This document shows, piece by piece, positions 11,701 to 23,915 of a stretch of 64,000 bases of DNA. The notes beneath the pieces are model-generated. The model ran no database searches. It was not told where the DNA came from and worked only from the letters and a program-made list of their open reading frames with translations. The translations under genes and the position numbers were made by a program. Position 1 is the stretch's first letter, and each line of letters starts with the position of its first letter. Source of the stretch: Nymphaea colorata (Eukaryota; Streptophyta; Magnoliopsida; Nymphaeales; Nymphaeaceae); contig NC_045151.1 of the NCBI RefSeq assembly GCF_008831285.2, positions 5,221,682 through 5,285,681 of the forward strand. Direction: 5' to 3'.

Positions 11701-13923
11701 TTGAACCTGTGGTGAAGAGTATAAGAATTGTAGAAACTGCATGTTAAGTCCTCCATATCGAACTTCATTCCTACAACAGAAGCGCGTTCTTTGGGATTCT
11801 CCATCTCAAACTCCATTCTTATAGTAGGAAGATCCAATCCTACAGCTGGACCACATTCTTATGTTTTCTCCATCTCAAACTTCATTCCTACAAAAGGAGC
11901 ATGTTCTTCGAGATACTTCATTTCTCCAAAGAAGAACTCAATCTCTTGTTCGTCACCATCCGATGTAGATATTTTATACATTGTGTGATATGCAATGCAT
12001 AAGGTTGACAAAAAGTAAATAACATTTTAACATTATCTCACAAATTATTTGTTTCATGCATAAATATCTTCCATCAAATAACATTCAACATTATCTCACC
12101 ATAAAATCCATCGATCAGACCTTATCTCACGCCATTTAGTGGTAGACTCGTTATCTCTTTCTCTTGTTGCCATTCCAAGCCTTCATGTTAGACTCGTTGT
12201 TATTTCATTACTTCGTAACAATTCCTTTCATTACATAATCACATTATCTCGTCTCTATTTACTTATCGCCTACTTTATACACATGTCTTATCATATTTTA
12301 TCAATCAATAACAAAAGAAATGGTTACAAAATATAATGAGATAAACTGGGATGGATAAACTTATCCTCCAAAGTTGTTATCTCACTCCTTCATTATGCAA
12401 CGATTTTGTTATCTCAAGCAAACTATCTCAAACCTGTTACATTGTAACCTTGTCTATCACATGAACTGGGATGCATTCGTTACCTATTATGTCGACATTT
12501 TCTTTCTTTTTTAGTTTTCTCATCACTTTTGCCTTCAGTTCCTCAGGAACTGCTCCTTTGATTTCTTCAAATGTCCAACCGTAAAAAAAAATCCCTGCAA
12601 AAGCCATTATTTCCTTTGTCATTTAACATCCACAAACAAAAAACTATAATGAAATCATTGTAAACTCACTGTCCTTTCCTTTTGTTGTCATTCATGTCGT
12701 TTTTGCTTCAAGGTCAAGCCTTCTTCACCGGCAACTTCCTCTCTCCTTCCTTCCTTCAATGGGAACCTCTCTCTCTTGTTTTTCTTCTTTCTTTGCATAA
12801 AAAAATGCATGCGATGTGAAGGTTAAGTAGGTATATGTTGCATCCATGCAATGCAAAGGCATTCAAGTAAATATGCATATCTACCTTTTCTGAAACAAAG
12901 GTCATTTTTTAAACTTTACATATACCTAGTACGGACTATTCTATAAGGACATTCAATTAAATATAGACATATACATTTTCATTCACTAAGGTCAATATTA
13001 AAACTTTACATATACATATTAGGGTCCACCACCAGGGGGTGACCCACATAACTCTGTCTGTCTTTTCTTTTCCTCACTCGCTGCCTCTCCCTTCCTCTCC
13101 TCCCTCTTCTTCCATCCTTGTCCCGTCACCACCCTTTCATGCTTCTTCCCATCTTTAGTTCGTTCTTATATTTTCTTCTCCTTTTTTTCCCCCTTGTCGT
13201 CATTCTTTATTTAATCACCACGCACCACCACCCGTTACTCGCCTGAGCAGTTGCTGCCCTACTTGCACAACCCTTGGCCTGTTGTAGCTAATGGGCACCC
13301 TGCATCTCACTTTGTTGTCTCCAGTCACCGAAGAAAGAAACATCTGCGTTGGATCTTGCATCAATCGGAACTACCATGAATTGTTAATATATTGTTTATT
13401 GGCAAATATGAGGTGAGTTTGAAGAGCACCGTCTCTAGCACCAACTACTCTTAACTATCACAGCCATCTCTAAACCCACCTTTGGATCATCCGTCAAGCA
13501 CTACCCTTCCACCAGCCTCTTTGCTGCTTACCTAAAGCCGGGCGTCCTCGTGAGGCGTAGGATAATCAAAATCCAATCTAGGTCTTGCCTATCCGCTGCC
13601 TGCATTCGTGCTTGATTACCGTCACTCCCACCCACTTCACCACCGACCATTATAATCTCCATGGAGCCAATCAGTTGCTTCCTCTGTTTAGTCTATTGTA
13701 GCCATTGGACACTAACTCCTCACCACGACTGTCGTTCACTCACCCTTGCCGGCCTCTTGTCACCCTGCATTGAGGGCGTTGGGGAAGCAAATCACTAACA
13801 CGGGGCATCAGGGAAGCAAGTCACTAACGCGGCAAACACCGGACAATTTGTTTTAATTTTTTTGAGAGAGAATGGAGCAGCGTAACGGCTACTATTAATG
13901 ACTGGTGTACGGTGAGAGTTTTC

Positions 13924-13957
<34 letters not shown>

Positions 13958-13970
13958 CTTCAGCACATGA
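11700..13970. other. Intergenic DNA with pyrimidine-rich stretches and array fragments
   Basis: 11770-11920 has a short degenerate repeat (CTTTGGGATTCTCCATCTCAAACT.CATTCTTA type, about three copies). 12120-12420 holds TTATCTC- and TTTACTTATCGCC-containing fragments related to the 218-bp array, suggesting the transposon region extends to here. 13060-13200 is a CT-rich tract and 13200-13800 is somewhat more GC-rich. A (AC)n(AT)n microsatellite lies at about 13924-13958. No supported gene. Confidence 0.5.
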
Positions 13971-13975
13971 CACTA

Positions 13976-14075
13976 GCAAAGTCTATATGTGTTATCGATG
14001 GCACCCTTAGAAAGTCTATATGCAGATGACACCCTTAGAAAGTCTATATGTGTTGCCGATGGCACACTTTGAAAC
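13976..14075. repeat. Short tandem repeat, about 28-34 bp, three copies
   Basis: AAAGTCTATATG followed by (TGTT..CGATGGCA)CCCTTAG occurs three times in a row (about 13978, 14011 and 14039). The middle copy is shorter. Confidence 0.6.
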
Positions 14076-14111
14076 ACTTGGCACCTTGCTAAGGGCTTCT
14101 GAGATATTAAA

Positions 14112-14317
14112 TAGGGCTGCACACGAGCCGAGCCGGCTCGAGCTCGGCTCGACTCATGTTTAGACATTGAACCGAGTACCCAATGAGTATAAAATTGATG
14201 GTCCGGTCCGACCCCGATAACTAAGCGAACCGGGTTTAGGCCACTGGCAGTGACTTTGGACCAGCCCAACTTTGTCGAGCCTTGGGCTAGCCTATCCGGG
14301 CCCAATGCCCATCCTTA
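14112..14317. mobile_element. Candidate small non-autonomous DNA transposon
   Basis: The left end TAGGGCTGCACACGAGCCGAG and the right end, read in reverse complement as TAAGGATGGGCATTGGGCC, form an imperfect terminal inverted repeat. The left end resembles the GAGCCGAGCC..GCTCGGCTCG-type termini widespread in plant genomes. I see no clear target-site duplication. Confidence 0.3.
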
Positions 14318-14319
14318 AT

Positions 14320-15750
14320 TGCATCATATCTTCCCACTTTTGTTAGCAGGTTTGAACTTTCTTCTTCCTTAGTACTTGAATCTCTGGACTCTTTCATGTT
14401 TTTGCATATGAGCTTTTATTCAAGATTTTTTTTTCCATATCTCGCTTCAGACCCCTTCCTGAGTTAGGCAAGAGGCTAACCCCTTTTTCTTTCAAGTCTT
14501 ACCCAAACTTGAAGCTCAAGCCACTGCCTAACACGTTTAATAAGCATTTCTGAAGGGGAGGCTTTAATGTTGATAGCGTCGAGGCATAATAAGGAGGCAT
14601 CCATTACTTGAGCATTTCCGTTGCATAATTAAGCATCATATCAAATTGGTGACAAATTTAATATCAAATTCGTGACAGAATAAATACCCAAAATAATGAT
14701 CTCAACCAAGTTTAATGTCCCCCAAGGAGGTTCCTTGAGGTGGTCATGTATCATTTAGGCAATAAAAAGACATCTAAAATAATTGATCAGCCGCTTGTCT
14801 ATTCGTCTCACAGGCCACATATTGTCATTTTGGCTTTCCTAAAGCTGAGAGAATGTAAATTGGAAGAATGAAAACCGATAAGATAGGATTTGGGCCAACA
14901 ACCGTGATCCCAGCATCTTCCGGACAGTCTGCGTGAGCCCAGTATCTTGCGGCATTACGAATGAGTCTTCAATGTGCATGGCAAAAGAGAGAATTATACA
15001 TTAACACAATTTAGTCGGCCCTTGGTACACTAAGCGACTTGATCTCAAACCTTGTTCTAACTGTTTAATAAGCTCATTTTCTCATGTCTTAAGTACGGCA
15101 ACAAGAACGTAGGAACTTCTATTACTTATCGTCTAAAACAAACATCTATTTTGTGGCTTTATTGCAAATTGACACCATGATTATGTCCTGACAAGGACTT
15201 TTATAGCACAAATTTGTGTCATGTTGCTGTCTTTAACTTAACAGTTCAGCTGCTGATATAATCTTCTTGAATCTTTATATGTTTATATAACACCCCTTTG
15301 AAATTATTTTGACATATTAACCCAATAAAAGATTTTAAAAGTGTTCTTTGTACACTTTTTGTTTCCTTCTCAACCTTTTTCCTGCATTTTCACGTATAAT
15401 GTTGTTGATATCTTACAAAGGCTTTACCAGAACAAACAGTTGCACAGAAATTGCCTTACAAAGGTTTGTGATATCGTTAAAGCGACAAAATATACAGGGA
15501 AAAGTTGTCAAAGACAATCACAAGAGACAAAAAACCAAAGGCCAGAAACCACACATATTTCATGATGAAACTCAAAGTTATTATAACCTCATGGTGACAA
15601 ATAAGGAAAACATGAAAGACCAGTGGGGCCTTACAAGCCAAAAGAAGTGAAGGATGAATGTGAAAGAGGGACGGTAATGGTCTCCCAAAGAACGATAGTG
15701 AAGCCTTTCTTGAAAAGCAACAGGCACAAGGGGTTCAACTTGTCATTGAA
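14320..15750. other. Intergenic DNA, nothing recognised
   Basis: No convincing coding region, RNA gene or repeat. Overlapping short frames at 15341-15650 encode a basic Lys/Gln-rich peptide of no known family. Confidence 0.45.
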
Positions 15751-15754
15751 GTTT

Positions 15755-16402
15755 GGTAAAATAACCTAAGAAGAAATTCAATTTGATAAATTAATCTTCC
15801 CTGGTTCTTCGACAGTTATTTTTTATTTTTGACTAAAAAAGTGGTTGAAGAAAACATTTGGTGGTTACTCCAGAGTTTACATAAACATCATGAGTGAGAA
15901 TAGAAGGGAAATCTATCTTAGAAGAGCGAGAGTCACTCAAAATCGAAGATACAGCAAAGAAGTATCTAGCTGTGAAAACCAGTAAGATGCAGATTTGTTT
16001 AGCTGCAATCCACAATCAAAAGTCAAAATCAGAGGCATACAAGGAAAATTCTACTACTACATGAACATGGTAAAATAACCGAAGAAGAAATTCAATTTGA
16101 TAAATTAATCTTCCCTGGTTCTTCGACAGTTATTTTTTATTTTTGACTAAAAAAGTGGTTGAAGAAAACATTTGGTGGTTACTCCAGAGTTTACGTAAAC
16201 ATCATGAGTGAGAATAGAAGGGAAATCTATCCTTTTTTTTTTTTTTGTGGGAAAGAAGAGCGAGATTCACTCAAAATCGAAGATATAGCAAAGAAGTATC
16301 TAGCTGTGAAAACCAGTAAGATGCAGATTTGTTTAGCTGCAATCCACAATCAAAAGTCAAAATCAGAGGCATACAAGGAAAATTCTACTACCACATGAAC
16401 AT
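15755..16402. repeat. Tandem duplication, period 314 bp
   Basis: The segment beginning GGTAAAATAACC(T/G)AAGAAG at 15755 is repeated from 16069 with only a few differences. The second copy has an extra block of about 17 nt rich in T (near 16231-16252), followed by GTGGGAAAG. Both copies end in CATGAACAT. High identity indicates a recent event. A 79-codon open frame in the second copy (16159-16398) is interrupted in the first and matches no family. Confidence 0.85.
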
Positions 16403-17100
16403 CTAGAAGTCTATGCACAGAACTAGTACAGTCTATATGATTATGCATGTCTAGTTGGTTATAACCCACTGCAATGGAAGCGAGGGTGCATCATTGTACT
16501 ATGCCATAGATATAGTTAAATGCTTGTACCTAAGGTGGTGTACAAATGGGGGAGAAAATGGACCGAGACAAACTGTGTCTCGACCATACTCCCCCTTTGA
16601 ACATGGTGGACGGAGTCTGATGACACCGTGTAAATCTCACCTTTTATAAGGCTATCCCACTATTTTTGTCAAAAAAGGGTATTGATGCCCCATTTTGTCA
16701 AGCATGCTGCAATGTAAAGTTGTTGCCGAAAGCACTAGCTGCAGGCTAGCAGCAAGTGGAATCTGAAGCCGAGCGCCTAGCAGGACTAGGCAAAACTAGA
16801 CAATCCCAGAAAAAAAAAAGGACACGGAAAGGAAACCATCAAACTGTTAAATGTTAAATTGTTCCCAAATTGAAGTATGGCAATCAAGTGACAAGAGTGA
16901 AACAGTCAAAAAACAAGATAACAAATTGAACACATCATAACGTGATAATAAACATAATAAAACATCACATTTAACAAAGTTAAACAGAAAGGTTGTGCAA
17001 CATAACAGAAAGACAGAAGACGAAGAACAGAAGGTAAAAGAACATCATGGATACCTGCCTAACACTAGCAGAGTGATGGTGCTACATGTTAAGCCCCCTG
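16403..17100. other. Intergenic DNA left of the copia element
   Basis: No recognisable gene. The segment around 16540-16620 (GGGGGAGAAAATGG..CTCCCCCTTTGAACATGG) has a purine-rich/pyrimidine-rich mirror, but no domain. It ends directly at the LTR of the copia element. Confidence 0.4.
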
Positions 17101-17311
17101 TGTTACAGATTGAGAGAGACGAGAGAGATGTTGAGGAAAGGAGAGAGAGAGAGAGAGAGCCAAAAGGATTGATCATTAACGTAACCTTAATCTCTTTTAA
17201 AAAAGATTAGTGCTGGCGACAAACACTTTACAAAAACAGTCCAACAACTGTAAGAAAATGTTTAAAGACATCCTCTCTAACTTTCTAATATTTCAGAATT
17301 ACTCTTTAACA
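17101..17311 (-). repeat. 3' LTR of the minus-strand copia element
   Basis: 211 bp. On the minus strand it starts TGTTAAAGAG and ends ATCTGTAACA. It matches 22493-22705 except for about seven substitutions and a 2-bp difference within a GA run. Confidence 0.95.
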
Positions 17312-17320
17312 CTCCCCCTC
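17312..17320 (-). promoter_or_regulatory. Polypurine tract of the copia element
   Basis: On the minus strand GAGGGGGAG directly precedes the TG of the 3' LTR, as expected for the plus-strand DNA primer of a copia element. Confidence 0.85.
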
Positions 17321-20300
17321 AAGCTGGAGCATATATATCAATCATGCTCAGCTTGTTACAACATCTCAGAAAATCGCTTATGGGAAGAGCGTTGGTGAAG
17401 ATATCAGCTGCCTGATCTTCTGAGGAGACATGAATAGTGCTAACAATTCCTTTTTGAACTAAGTCTCGAATATAGTGGCAATCCACTTCAATGAGTTTAG
17501 TCTTTTCATGAAAGACAGGATTGTTAGCAATATATGTAGCTGCCTTGTTGTCACAATACATTTTCATTGGGAAATTCAATGAGATACCCAACTCCAAAAG
17601 TAGTGATCTAACCCACGACATTTCAGCCGCAGTTTGAGCTATAGCCCTATATTCCGACTCAGCACTAGAATAAGCCACTACATTATGCTTCTTGCTCTTC
17701 CAGGAAATAAGATTACCTCCCACAAAGACACAAAAATCTGCAGTAGACTTCCTGTCATCTACAGACCCTGCATAATCAGCATCACTATATGCTTCAATGT
17801 CAACACATTCTCTCTTTTTGAACCATAACCCCTTTCCCGGGGCTGATTTCAAGTATCTGACAATCATTAGATCAGCATCCCAATGAACCTTCCAGGGTTT
17901 TTCCATGAACTGGCTTAGCTTATTCACAGCAAAGCTAATGTCGGGGTGAGTGACAGTCAAATATAACAGTTTCCCTATCAGGGATCTGTAAAATTATAGT
18001 CAAACGGCTCTGAATCATCATCATGTATATGAATGCAGGGATTCATGGGAAGTGTGGCAGGATTAGCCCCCAATAGTCTTGTTCCCTACACAAGATCAAG
18101 GACATATTTCTTTTGAGACACTACAACTCCTTTATTACTATGAGCCACCCAATACCAAGAAAATAACGGAGTTGTCCAAGGTCTTTAGTAACAAAGTGTT
18201 GCTGTAAAAACTCCTTTGTCTGAGTTATTCTTGATCATTTTCCCCGGTAAGAACAATATCATCTACGTAGACAACCAATATCACCATCCCTGATGAGCCT
18301 CGCTTGATAAACAATGAATGATCAAGCTGGGATCAGTGAAATCCACACTTAAATAACACCTCAGTGAGCTTCTAGAACCATGCACGAGGACTCTGTTTAA
18401 GTCCATAAATAGTCTTCTTTAATTTGCATACCTTGGAACACTCCCCCTGTCGCTCAAAATCAGGTGGTTGCTGCATATAGACGGTTTCAGAAAGGTCTCC
18501 ATACAGGAAGGCATTTTTCACATCCAGCTGGAAGAGAGGCCACTCTTGTTGGACAGCAAGAGATATAATTAATCAAATAGTGCCCAACCGAGCCACATGC
18601 GAAAATGTCTCAAAGAAGTCAATACCATATACCCTTTTGCAACAAGACGTGCCTTGAACATTTCAACCGAACCATCAGAATGATACTTGATGGTGAATAC
18701 CCATTTTGATCCAACCACATCACACTGTGTCGGGGGATCTACCAAATCCCAAGTCTCTCGAGAAAGAAGAGCATCCATTTCCTCCTGCATTGCTTGGCGC
18801 CAACGTGGATCTAACAGAGCGTGATAGTGAGAAGACGGACAACATGACTAGATAGAGTTTGATTAAACTGCACCAAACTTGTACTCAGACAGTCAGTAGA
18901 TACAAAATTAGAAATAGGATGTAGTGTGCACTATCTCTTGCCCTTGCGAATGGCAATAGGGAGATCTGCTGCAGAATGGTCATCATTTAAGCCTGAGTCA
19001 GTCTTATCAGTGAGGCTTACCTCTTGAGATGATGTTGGTGGACGGCTGAGAGATGACCCTAGACGACGAGTGTAAACCAACGGAGGATCAAGGAAACGTT
19101 CATGTGACCTAGGTTGAGATGGTGGAAAAGACTCAAGTGACACTGGTGGAATAAGAAGAGGGACAGGTAAATGCATCCCAGACAGAGATGGACTTGACGG
19201 GGAATAATAAGGATGAGACTCAAAGAAGGTAACATCCGCACTGATAATGTCTTTTTTTGTTAGGGGATCAAAGCATTTATATCCCTTTTGATTGGCTGTG
19301 TAGCCAATAAAGACACATTTGATGGCTTGGGCAGCAAGTTTATTTTTGTTTGGGCCTAGGATATGTGCAAAGCAAGTGCATCCAAATACTTTGGGAGGTA
19401 AATGAAATAATGGACGCCCTGGATATAGAATTTGAATGGGAATACGTTCTTGGATGGAGGAAGATGGTAATCTATTAATGAGGTAACATGCTGTAAGAAT
19501 AGCATCACCCCAAAAGTAGGCAGGCATGTGAGAATGTAGCATAAGGGTGCGAGCTACATTTAGGAGTTGCCGATGTTTGCGTTCGGCTACACCATTTTGT
19601 TGGGACGTATGCGGACAAGTATATTGAGGGCAAATTCCATGATCGGCATAAAACTGAAGCAGATTGGAAGACTTGAATTCAAGAGCATTATCAGTACGAA
19701 TATTTTTGACAACGAGACCAAACTGAGTTTTTATTTCCTTGACAAATTTCTGAAGAATACATATGGCCTTAGATTTTTCCCTTAACAAGAAAACCCAACT
19801 GACTCTAGTAAAATCATCAACTAAAACAAGATAGTATCGAAAAGATGACCGAAAAGGAACTCGACTAAGACCCCATACATCTACATGAATGAGATCAAAC
19901 AGACTCTGACTAGACGAACTCTGACTAGAAGGAAAGCTGCTTTGTGTATGCTTGCCCAACTGACAAGCATCACATAAGAATGACTCTGATGCAGGAATAT
20001 CTGGAAATATGCGACAAAGTTTTGGTACTGACGAATGACCCAGTCTGAGATGCCAATGGAAAGGAGAAGGCTTCAAAGGGACTAAAGATGCAGCAACATC
20101 AACTGGGATCGACAGAAAATTACAGTCCCTCACGTTCATGGCCGCCATCAATCATCTTCCCAGTTAGTAAGTCCTGAAAAGAACAAGAACCAAGGTAAAA
20201 AATGACTTTACACTTTAAATCAATAGCTAGCGGCTTAACGGATACCAAGTTAACAGGAAACTGAGGAGCATATAGCACATGTGTAATAGTGCCTAAATGT

Positions 20301-20776
20301 GGAAGGTAGATATCACCGCTGCCCAAAACAGGGGACAGCTTGCCATCAGCAAGCCTGACATGTTGTGGTGTAGAGAATCTGGCCAATGATGAAAAATTCT
20401 GTGGTTGATTATAACAATCTCTAGAAGCACCAGAATCTATCATCCATGTCATACCTCGATCATCAGTAGGAGTACCAACAGAGAATGCTGAGTCTATAAC
20501 AGTGGCATTGGCAGATGTAGAGGCAGACCTTTGAGCAAGAACACAATCATATTCATCCTTACTTAAGTTAAGAGAATATGACATAGATATGGAAGGGTCA
20601 GTAGAAGACTCAACCATAGATATTGTTGCCTTTGAATGAGTTGCTTGGGATGAAGAAGGACCTTTGCCTGCGGCAATTCTACCTCCACCACGTCTAGAAG
20701 AGACGCTCGAACGGAGGCGAGGATGCTTGTCCCAACAACGATCCTCTAGATGACCAACTTTGCCACAATAAGAGCA
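17319..20776 (-). pseudogene. copia pol: zinc knuckle, protease, integrase, reverse transcriptase, RNase H (frame broken)
   Basis: Just after the gag stop the same frame gives the zinc knuckle CSYCGKVGHLEDRC and then the protease motif MIDSGASRDCYN (about 20470-20400). A frame change near 20120-20151 leads into the integrase frame (20151-18931). That frame has the HHCC-type pre-integrase segment WHLRLGH..CDACQLGKH, the catalytic residues in HVDVWG, RTDNALEF and NGVAERKHR, and a C-terminal HPYYSP..PS-rich region. Reverse transcriptase begins at MQEEMDALL..WDLV (18790), is shifted after RLVAKGY, and retains YVDD near 18280-18260. RNase H (17960-17319) has YSDADYAGS, SSAESEYRA and ADIFTNALP (ADIFTKAL is usual). 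Expected product: the copia polyprotein needed for cDNA synthesis and integration, here inactive. Confidence 0.9.
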
Positions 20777-21523
20777 CTAAAATCTACGTCCTGCACCACG
20801 GCCTGTACCACGTCCCCTAGTGCTACCAAACGAACTAGGGCCCCGTCCTCTTGATATCACAAGTGCAGAGACTGGTGTGTCATGCGTATTCTGAGAAAGA
20901 GTGACTGCAAGACGACTCAGCCTATTATACGTGTCTGCTAAATCTGGAAGATCTCTGCCTGTGAGAATTTGAGACTTTGCCACAGAGTATTCTGGAGATA
21001 GGCCAGATAGGAACTTTGCTATCATTCCAGTTTCACAGTGTGATGCATAACAATGCTGGCAAGGTGGACGAAGAGTCTTTAATCGTTCATATGCAGCAGT
21101 CAATGTAGCAAAATACTGAGATAGGTCCTGATCCCCTTGCCGTATGTTGCATAACTCCTCTTTCAATTGTAAGATCTTAATTACATTAGTGGCATGCGAG
21201 TATGCCTTCCTCAAAAACGACCACATCTCCTTGGCCTTGGTATAATATGCAATAGTTGGGGCTATATGAGACTCCACACTATTCATAATCCAAGACATAA
21301 CAATGTAATTATCTTCATCCCACGCAGCATATATCTCTTTTTTCTCAATAGGTTCATCCTCCTCAAGAATATATTTCTTCCTATGGCCAGCCATAGACAT
21401 TATGAATACCCTGGACCATATTTCATAATTTGAACCATTAAGCTTGATCGTCGTTCCATAGGAGAAGGAATTTCCAGCCATCTTGTATTCAATAGAACCC
21501 TCAGATTTACTGTTATCAGCCAT
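20777..21523 (-). CDS. copia Gag, ended by UAG just before the zinc knuckle
   Basis: Retrotransposon capsid-type protein, about 248 residues from the ATG at 21523 (MADNSKSEG..). This start was chosen over the frame's upstream extension, which is leader. It has the copia Gag N-terminal signature LNGSNYEIWSR, an internal LKEELCNIRQGDQDLSQYF segment and AKFLSGLSPEYS. It ends in an Arg/Gly-rich tail (RGRGTGRGAGRRF). The next codon is TAG and the frame then continues straight into CSYCGKVGH..C, the CCHC nucleic-acid-binding knuckle that should belong to Gag. The stop is either a late inactivating mutation or a suppressible stop. The first is more likely because pol is also broken. Confidence 0.85.
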   Translation of the reverse strand: MADNSKSEGSIEYKMAGNSFSYGTTIKLNGSNYEIWSRVFIMSMAGHRKKYILEEDEPIEKKEIYAAWDEDNYIVMSWIMNSVESHIAPTIAYYTKAKEMWSFLRKAYSHATNVIKILQLKEELCNIRQGDQDLSQYFATLTAAYERLKTLRPPCQHCYASHCETGMIAKFLSGLSPEYSVAKSQILTGRDLPDLADTYNRLSRLAVTLSQNTHDTPVSALVISRGRGPSSFGSTRGRGTGRGAGRRF

Positions 21524-22481
21524 AGTAAATGAACGAAACTCGATTGGCGTACACATTAAGAGTCTAGGATGTTGCTGTCCACTAATATCAGACACGTAAA
21601 GGATCAAAGGCAGCACAGAAAAATTCGGAATAAAGTCTTATGACTCCAATAACAAATCTGAAACTTCCTCAAACAGGCAGCAATATCTCAAACGGGCAAC
21701 AATATCTGAAACTTTCTCAAATAAGAAGATATGAAAATATATAAAACAGGCAGTAATATGGAACAACTGTTTCAGTCGATGACTGAAACTTCTTCACCCA
21801 ACGGTAAAAGACTGCTGCTTCTCTTAAACACAGCAGTTTCTCATAAACTTGCTGTCCACACGACAAAGAAATCAACGGCCTCAACTGAAAAATCTTGTAC
21901 GAACGATTAGCAGCAGTCCACACCTCACAAAGCGTCACTTTGCTTGTTGTTGTTCCACGATTTGCAGATATTTCTCCTCACGTCAAAACTGCATTCTCAA
22001 ACAGCAACGTGACTGAACACACATCAGCGAAAGGGCAGATCTGATATATAACATCACAGATCTGCTTCCACAACGGCAAAACTCAGAAAATCAGATCGGT
22101 TTAGGGCAGATCTGATATACCACTTCATAGATTTTTTCCTTCACAGCCACAGAAAATCAGATCTGATAACCAGATCTGAGCAACATATATATTTTTCACG
22201 GCAACAGAAACTCAGATCTGATATATCCTAATCAGATCCACCATCCTCTTCCACGGCAGCAACTTCATCAACGTTTCTCCATGTCTTCGACGGCAACAGC
22301 AACACAAGGGTGCTAATCACGTTTCTACATGGTAAACGTGATTAGCCCCTTTTACCAAACAGAATACATGTTTTTCTTCAAATCAGCAGAAAAATATAGA
22401 CGTGAACCCTAGCTTGGAGGGAGAGGCAAGAGATGAAGGAAGGAGCATGAAACCCTAGATAGCACAGTCCTAGATCTAGGT

Positions 22482-22492
22482 CTCTGATACCA
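22482..22492 (-). promoter_or_regulatory. Primer binding site, initiator tRNA-Met type
   Basis: On the minus strand TGGTATCAGAG directly follows the CA end of the 5' LTR. It is complementary to the 3' end of plant initiator tRNA-Met, the usual primer of plant copia elements. Confidence 0.92.
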
Positions 22493-22705
22493 TGTTACAG
22501 ATTGAGAGAGACGAGAGAGATGTTGAGGAAAGGAGAGAACGAGAGAGAGAGAGCCAAAAGGGTTGATCATTAACGTAACCCTAATCTCTTTTAAAAGAGA
22601 TTAGGGCTGGCGACAAACACTTTAAAAAAACAGTCCAACAACTGTAAGAAAATGTTTAACGACATCCTCTCTAACTTTCTAATATTTCAGAAATACTCTT
22701 TAACA
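22493..22705 (-). repeat. 5' LTR of the minus-strand copia element
   Basis: 213 bp, TG..CA ends, near-identical to 17101-17311. Short LTR; it should contain the promoter of the element. GA-rich near its 3' end. Confidence 0.95.
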
Positions 22706-23915
22706 CCCCCAAAGCCAAAAGACCAAACAGTGATTTACACCCCACAGAATTGACCAACTAAGGATGTCACATTTTCTTTGACAGTGTACCTGCAAGTTAT
22801 GGATGCTTCTTGCAAATCTCGACCTAGGTTTTCTGTTAAAGTTTCTTCACTACAGCTGCTTTTGTCCAATTAATCTCTAGCATGATACAATTCCTACTTA
22901 ACGAGACAGGATTCTAGCTTAGCACTTTGTATTTGCTTCAGGAATTTAGAGTGCCATAATGCTCTATGGTCAACTGAACTGAACAGTTGCACTGTTTCCC
23001 TGATCTTTTGCTTTCAGTAATCGACATATTGTGTGTATTTCTGATGTGTCCAAGTGCTGCATATTATCCAACTGTTTTTTAATATCCTTTTTAATATCCA
23101 TCTTCATTGCAAATGCACTCAACTGCTGGCGCTTGTGCTGAATGTGCTTACATCATTAAAGAAGAAGCTCAATTATAAGCACCATGGATCTTCTTTTGGT
23201 TCTAATACCACTATATGATTATCTTTCAATCTTTTCACGATAACCATAGATTTTGTAGTCATTATTTTCTGAAATGCATGTTATTGATGCAAGAGTTCAA
23301 AATCAGTACCATCACAAAACAGCTTTGTGTCCATCACAAGAAACAATATGAAACCACCCATGATAAACTTAGTTAATTCACAATGAACGCGGTCTAGTTT
23401 TTCAAGCATTGACAGAGTTAGTGCAGTATCGATCTGAGAGAACACCACACTAAAAAGGAAAAAGAAAACTTAAAAATTCAGCTTCACACTATGCATCAAC
23501 ATAAATAAGAAAATATTCAACCAGGGTTCCTTAAAAACTCAATGTTTATAGTTATGATCTAGAAATTATCCGCTTGTGCTTGAAAGTTACAAAATGCTAT
23601 CCATTCAAACAGGAGACATGAATACTCAAGATGGAAATAAATGCTAAATCTGCAAGCAAGGGAGGCAAACTTAACCACAATTACCTCAAGTATTACGGAA
23701 TAAATAAATAGTTCATTCAATGCTGCTAAAATCAGGGAAAGAGTAATTATATCTACTCAAATCTCAAACCTTTGTGAAGATAGCAGCTTCACAAACCAAC
23801 TGAATCAAATTGCAATCTAATTAGCCAAAAGAGGCATGGTCTCTTTCTTAGCAAGGTGAGATGATGATGAATAAATGTTCAACCACTAACTGACAAAACT
23901 CAGCATTTTGAAAGA
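22706..23915 (-). other. 3' flank of the plastid E1-beta gene
   Basis: Non-coding stretch between the E1-beta stop codon and the copia 5' LTR. It should include the 3' UTR and polyadenylation region. I could not identify a convincing AATAAA on the minus strand. No other gene seen. Confidence 0.5.

Larger units (their letters stand above)
17101..22705 (-). mobile_element. Ty1/copia LTR retrotransposon, nearly full length, minus strand
   Basis: Complete layout read on the minus strand: 5' LTR (22705-22493), primer binding site (22492-22482), leader, gag, protease, integrase, reverse transcriptase, RNase H, polypurine tract (17320-17312), 3' LTR (17311-17101). Integrase before reverse transcriptase places it in Ty1/copia. 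LTR ends are TG..CA. By eye the LTRs differ at about seven bases plus a 2-bp indel in about 211, so insertion is fairly recent. Flanking 5-mers (CCCTG left, CCCCC right) do not make a clean target-site duplication. An in-frame UAG in gag and frameshifts in pol make it non-autonomous. It sits about 1.2 kb downstream of the E1-beta stop codon, in the same orientation. Confidence 0.95.
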
